Shown piece after piece: positions 60,302 to 64,000 of a stretch of 64,000 nucleotides of DNA. The stretch's first letter is position 1. Each line of letters begins with the position of its first letter. The notes beneath the pieces are model-generated. The model searched no databases. It was given only the letters and a program-made list of their open reading frames with translations, and was not told where the DNA came from. The translations under genes were made by a program, and so were the position numbers. Where the stretch lies: positions 62,001-126,000 of the forward strand of contig CACNPC010000001.1 of the NCBI GenBank assembly GCA_902622245.1, given 5' to 3'. The stretch comes from an uncultured Pelagibacteraceae bacterium. GTDB taxonomy: Bacteria; Pseudomonadota; Alphaproteobacteria; Pelagibacterales; Pelagibacteraceae.

Positions 60302-62512
60302 AGGCTTTCCAGTAGATAATGTGTGTTTAATTCTATCTTGGGTTTTACTTGTCTCAATTAATTTCATGAAAGCATCTAACTCTAATTTAAACAACTGATC
60401 TTCTGTAAGAGTTTTATCTAAAGTTGTATCACCACCACTTAATACATTTGCCAGCTCACTTCCTACCATCATTCCATGATCTAATATAATTTTATCATTA
60501 TACAGTTTTTCTAACATACCAACCATTTTGTCTTTTAAAGATTTACCAGATAAATTAAATGTGCATTCTTTTGGAGGAGTAAATTCTTTATTTTGATCCA
60601 AAATTTTTCTTGCTTCATTTAATAGACTATTTCTGCTCATAATTTTTTTATTTTCAGGGATTAAATATTTTAGAGGTTCGGCTTCTACTGGAGATGTTGC
60701 AGTTTTTGCATAACCAATGATGTCAAAAACTTTTAAAGGTGCAAAATCTGGGTCATTTTTTGCCTCTTCTGTTTGAGACCATCTCCATAACATTTCTTTA
60801 CATCCTCCTCCAGCTGGAACTAAACCAACCAATGTTTCAACTAATCCAACAACAATATTTGTATGGGAAGCAACAAAATTACTTTGAACTAAAACTTCAA
60901 AACCTCCTCCAAGTGTAAGACCTGATGGTGCCGAAACGACTGGAAATTTTGAGTATTTTAAGTGTTTGCATGTTTCTTGAAAATAACCGACAAATTTTTC
61001 TATTGATTTAAAGTCACCTTTATCTGCAAAATTCATAGTATATGTTAAATTAACACCAGCAGAAAACTGCATACTTTCATTAATAATTATCAATGGTTTG
61101 TCTGTAGCGTTTTTTAAAGAGTCCATTGAGTCATAATCCAAAGCGTTTGCTTTAGTCGTAAATTCGACAATGTTAAATTCAGGAAATCTGTAAATTTCAG
61201 CAGAATTATTTTTATCAAGTTTAAGGGCTCTTGGTTTAATTTTTCCTAAAGTTTCAATTTCAGTATATTGTTGTCTCTCACCATAAAAATTTTCGTCTTT
61301 GGATTTTGATAAATTTTCTAAAAATTTATTTCCATCAAAATTATCAATTTTTTGAAAAAAATTATTTACTCCAATTTCTTTTAGCATTTCAAAAGGCCCT
61401 CTAGACCAATTGAAGCCAAGTCTCATTGCTTCATCGATATCGTTAAACTTATCTGTAATACCTGGAACTAATGAAGAAGAATATTTTATTATTTTAGAAA
61501 TTACTGACCAAGCATAATCTCCATATTTATCTCCACGATTAATTAATTTTTTTAAATCAACTTTTTCAGATTTAATATCTATTTTTTTTGAGGGGGAATA
61601 TTCCCCAGTTTCAAGATTGATGGCCTCTAAAATTTTCTTGCCACCCTCCTTATTCATTCTATAAAATCCACCTTTTCCTTTTCTACCAGTATATCCAGTT
61701 TCTATTAATTTTTTTACAAGTGGCATTTCTCTTGCTACAGGTTGAAATGGATCGCTTTCAGGTAATTCTTTAATAAAACTTTTTAATACATCTGCCATTA
61801 AATCAATACCAATTAGGTCATACAATCCAAATACTCCAGTTTTAGGTATACCCATTGGTCTACCAAAAACAGCATCAGCCTCTTCTATACTGAGTTTCAT
61901 ATTAAATGCTTCTGTCATTGCAATTTGCATTGCATAAACTCCAATTCTATTACCTAAAAATCCCGGAGTGTCATTACAGATAATTGCACCTTTACCTAAG
62001 TCTATTTCACAAAAGTCTTTTAAAAGTTTAACTTTATCTAAATCACTTTCATTACTTTTTACTATTTCCAGTAAATCCATGTATCTAACAGGATTAAAGA
62101 AGTGGGTTATGCAGAAATCTTTTTTGTCTTGATCAGATAATTTTTCTGATAGAACACTTATTGGAATAGATGAAGTATTAGATGAAACAACAGATTCTTT
62201 TTTTCTATGTTTAAAAATTTTTTCATAGATATTATGTTTTATATCAATTCTTTCTACAACAGCTTCTACAATCCAATCTGCATTCGAAACTACATCAAAG
62301 TTTTCTTCAATGTTTCCTACATGTATATTATCTAATTTTGATTTATCTATTAATAAAGGAGGTCTAGATTTTCCTATTCTCTCTTTAGCCTTTTGACTAA
62401 TTTCTGTAGTTAAATCCAACAAAGTGACAGGAACATTTGCGTTACACAAATGTGCAGCTATGCCGCTACCCATTGTTCCAGAACCAATTACAACTACATT
62501 ATTTATTTTCAT
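60290..62512 (-). CDS. Bifunctional 3-hydroxyacyl-CoA dehydrogenase / enoyl-CoA hydratase
   Basis: 740 residues. Here the dehydrogenase domain comes first: NAD loop IGSGTMGSGIAAHL (9-22), SNTSSIPIS, THFFNPVRYMDLLEIV and DTPGFLGNRIG, then a C-terminal 3HCDH domain (EAMRLGFNWSRGPFEML). The hydratase/isomerase domain follows from about 425 (ATDKPLIIINESMQFSAGVN, SAPSGLTLGGGFEVLVQSNF and VGLVETLVGLVPAGGGCKEM). FadB and FadJ have the opposite order. The enzyme serves fatty acid or similar acyl-CoA oxidation. Other beta-oxidation genes are not in the window. Confidence 0.92.
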   Translation of the reverse strand: MKINNVVVIGSGTMGSGIAAHLCNANVPVTLLDLTTEISQKAKERIGKSRPPLLIDKSKLDNIHVGNIEENFDVVSNADWIVEAVVERIDIKHNIYEKIFKHRKKESVVSSNTSSIPISVLSEKLSDQDKKDFCITHFFNPVRYMDLLEIVKSNESDLDKVKLLKDFCEIDLGKGAIICNDTPGFLGNRIGVYAMQIAMTEAFNMKLSIEEADAVFGRPMGIPKTGVFGLYDLIGIDLMADVLKSFIKELPESDPFQPVAREMPLVKKLIETGYTGRKGKGGFYRMNKEGGKKILEAINLETGEYSPSKKIDIKSEKVDLKKLINRGDKYGDYAWSVISKIIKYSSSLVPGITDKFNDIDEAMRLGFNWSRGPFEMLKEIGVNNFFQKIDNFDGNKFLENLSKSKDENFYGERQQYTEIETLGKIKPRALKLDKNNSAEIYRFPEFNIVEFTTKANALDYDSMDSLKNATDKPLIIINESMQFSAGVNLTYTMNFADKGDFKSIEKFVGYFQETCKHLKYSKFPVVSAPSGLTLGGGFEVLVQSNFVASHTNIVVGLVETLVGLVPAGGGCKEMLWRWSQTEEAKNDPDFAPLKVFDIIGYAKTATSPVEAEPLKYLIPENKKIMSRNSLLNEARKILDQNKEFTPPKECTFNLSGKSLKDKMVGMLEKLYNDKIILDHGMMVGSELANVLSGGDTTLDKTLTEDQLFKLELDAFMKLIETSKTQDRIKHTLSTGKPLVN

Positions 62513-62569
62513 AAAGAAGATTTCTTATATTAAATTGAGACTGAGTAGGAAATAAAATAAATGTCATAA

Positions 62570-64000
62570 CTACTGTTGTAAACTTGCTAATTCTTCAATA
62601 TTAATATGACACCTAATAGCGTTACCATTTTCACCTATTTGCCATGGTGGAACCTCTGAATTACAAATATTACCTATTTTCCTGGGGCATCTTCCTTGAA
62701 AAGAACAACCTTTCTCAGGGGGTTTTTCCTCTACTACATCCTCAGCTACTAATTTTGGTTTTATATCTGGATCTGGTTCCAAAACAGCACCTAATAATAC
62801 TTCGGTATAAGGATGTGATGGAAATTTGTAGACATTTTGAGAAGGACCAATTTCACATAATCTTCCTTGATATAAAACTGCAACTCTGTCACTAATTGCT
62901 CTAACAACAGCCAAATCATGAGAAACAAATACGTAAGTTGTTCCTAGATCTTCTTTCAATTGTTGTAATAAGTTTAAAACAGCCGCTTGAACCGAAACAT
63001 CTAAAGCAGATGTAACCTCATCGCACAAAATTATATCCGGCTTAGCAGCAAATGCTCTTGCAACTGCAACTCTTTGTTTCTCGCCACCTGATAATTGTCT
63101 AGGGTATCTTGACATATAAAACTTTCCTAACCTAACTTTTTTTAGTAATTCGATAATATTTTTTTTTAATTCTTCTCCTGATAAATTAAAATACAACTTT
63201 AAAGGTTGAGAAAGTATTTGCTCAACTGTGTGGTTGGGATTTAATGACTCGTCTGGATTTTGAAATATAAGTTGTATTGCTCGAAGATCATTTGGATTTC
63301 TCATTTTTAAATCAGAAGATAATATACGATCATTTTCAAATTTAATTTGACCATCTTTTGTTTTGAGTAACCCAGCAATTGATTTTAGGATAGTAGACTT
63401 GCCACTTCCAGATTCTCCAACTAGGGCAATAGTCTCTCCTTTTTTTATATCTATATTTATATCTTTAACTGTTGGGTTTTGATCAGAGATTTTGTCAAAT
63501 AATTGATCAAAAAATTTCTGCTTTGCATAACTTATTGAAACATCCTTTAATTTTAAAACTTCTATTGCTTCACTATTATTTGATTTTTTTGTTATTGAAG
63601 TTTGTAAATTATTATTTTGGTTTATTAATTCTTTATGATTAAAACATCTGACATTTGTATCTAATTCTTTAATATGTTCTAGATCTGGTGAATTTTTTTT
63701 ACAATGATCAGTTGCTAAGTTACATCTATCATAAAAACTACAACCTTCATTTATGCTTCCAGGTTGAGGTTGGCTTCCTGGCATAGAAGATGGAAGTCCA
63801 TCTAGTGAAAGTTTAGGTATCGATTTTAATAATCCATAAGTATAAGGATGAATAGGTTCTTTTAATATTTTTCTTGCTGGTCCTTCTAAAACAATTTCTC
63901 CCGCATACATTACAACTATTCTATCACTGACTTGTGCTATAGCCCCAAGGTCATGACTAACATAGATCATAGATGTTCCGGTATCTTTTGCTATAAATCT
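62570..64000 (-). CDS. Dipeptide/oligopeptide ABC transporter ATPase, two-domain fusion, 5' end cut by window
   Basis: The frame stays open to the last base, so the gene begins beyond 64000; the ATG at 63970 is internal. The visible part starts in the H-loop of a first ATPase domain (GTSMIYVSHDLGAIAQVSDR) with its oligopeptide-type C-terminal zinc-like cysteine motif (GCSFYDRCNLATDHC), then a full second ATPase: Walker A GESGSGKST, signature LSGGEKQRVAVARAFA, Walker B IILCDEVTSALDV and a second cysteine motif (GCSFQGRCPRKIGNIC). DppD and DppF are thus fused in one chain. The importer class carries peptides, opines or nickel; substrate unknown. Confidence 0.93.
   Translation of the reverse strand, partial: RFIAKDTGTSMIYVSHDLGAIAQVSDRIVVMYAGEIVLEGPARKILKEPIHPYTYGLLKSIPKLSLDGLPSSMPGSQPQPGSINEGCSFYDRCNLATDHCKKNSPDLEHIKELDTNVRCFNHKELINQNNNLQTSITKKSNNSEAIEVLKLKDVSISYAKQKFFDQLFDKISDQNPTVKDINIDIKKGETIALVGESGSGKSTILKSIAGLLKTKDGQIKFENDRILSSDLKMRNPNDLRAIQLIFQNPDESLNPNHTVEQILSQPLKLYFNLSGEELKKNIIELLKKVRLGKFYMSRYPRQLSGGEKQRVAVARAFAAKPDIILCDEVTSALDVSVQAAVLNLLQQLKEDLGTTYVFVSHDLAVVRAISDRVAVLYQGRLCEIGPSQNVYKFPSHPYTEVLLGAVLEPDPDIKPKLVAEDVVEEKPPEKGCSFQGRCPRKIGNICNSEVPPWQIGENGNAIRCHINIEELASLQQ

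Overview
The window looks like a chromosomal segment from a SAR11-clade alphaproteobacterium (Candidatus Pelagibacter or a close relative). The grounds are a very AT-rich base composition, spacers almost always under 150 bases, many TAATG/ATGA-type overlaps between genes, and a gene set I associate with SAR11: a heterotetrameric sarcosine-oxidase-type operon next to fhs, trimethylamine monooxygenase, a betaine/TMAO ABC transporter, TMAO demethylase, and an N-methylglutamate synthase cluster. I see no rRNA, tRNA, insertion sequence, prophage or CRISPR array. No gene-free stretch exceeds about 190 bases.

Layout. 1-0.8 kb: 3' end of a folate-dependent GcvT/DmdA-family methyltransferase. 0.8-1.5 kb: a 35-residue membrane microprotein and a Yip1-like protein. 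1.5-4.9 kb (minus): a tight operon of an M19-dipeptidase-like protein, a 550-residue unknown, a DUF3726-type protein and a 55-residue zinc-ribbon protein. 5.0-9.7 kb: purE-purK, an SRAP protein, a GNAT acetyltransferase, an unknown and an MFS/BT1-type permease. 9.7-14.8 kb (minus): soxB-D-A-G-type operon, with fhs divergent at 15.0-16.6 kb. 16.6-20.0 kb: glutamine amidotransferase, iron-dependent alcohol dehydrogenase, and tmm. 20.0-27.2 kb (minus): gpsA, ABC ATPase, solute-binding protein, two permeases and a GH63-type hydrolase. 27.2-32.4 kb (minus): TMAO/betaine ABC transporter, with a MORN protein and an unknown membrane protein placed between its binding protein and its ATPase. 32.6-46.3 kb (plus): tdm, a small winged-helix-like protein, an FAD oxidoreductase, a gmaS-like gene, mgsABC, an unknown, amt with a small membrane partner, a second glutamine-synthetase-type gene and a PLP lyase. 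46.3-64 kb: photolyase, YjbQ, ZapE, cupin, BamB, a TPR-type protein, aconitase, LysE, CsaA, an ArgE/DapE-type deacylase, aldehyde dehydrogenase, agmatinase with an upstream 44-residue microprotein, a secreted HExxH protein, a membrane cyclophilin, a FadB/FadJ-type enzyme and a dipeptide ABC ATPase cut by the window end.

How the genes fit together. Most of 9.7-45 kb can be read as one methylated-amine pathway. Tmm oxidises trimethylamine to TMAO, and the TmoXVW-type transporter imports TMAO or betaines. Tdm splits TMAO to dimethylamine plus a one-carbon unit. Methylamine is joined to glutamate by a GMAS and converted to N-methylglutamate by MgsABC. A SoxBDAG/MgdABCD-type dehydrogenase releases the methyl group to folate, Fhs handles the folate one-carbon unit, and Amt recovers ammonium or methylammonium. 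The dimethylamine-to-methylamine step has no recognised enzyme here; the FAD oxidoreductase at 35.4 kb is a candidate. Inside this island sits a carbohydrate-type ABC transporter with a small GH63 hydrolase, which I infer takes up and cleaves a glycosylated compatible solute such as glucosyl- or mannosylglycerate.

The less described material is the 1.5-4.9 kb operon, the sugar/GH63 block with its unusual permeases, the unknowns inside the methylamine island, and several microproteins that overlap their neighbours. All assignments come from reading motifs and family resemblance; no database search was run.
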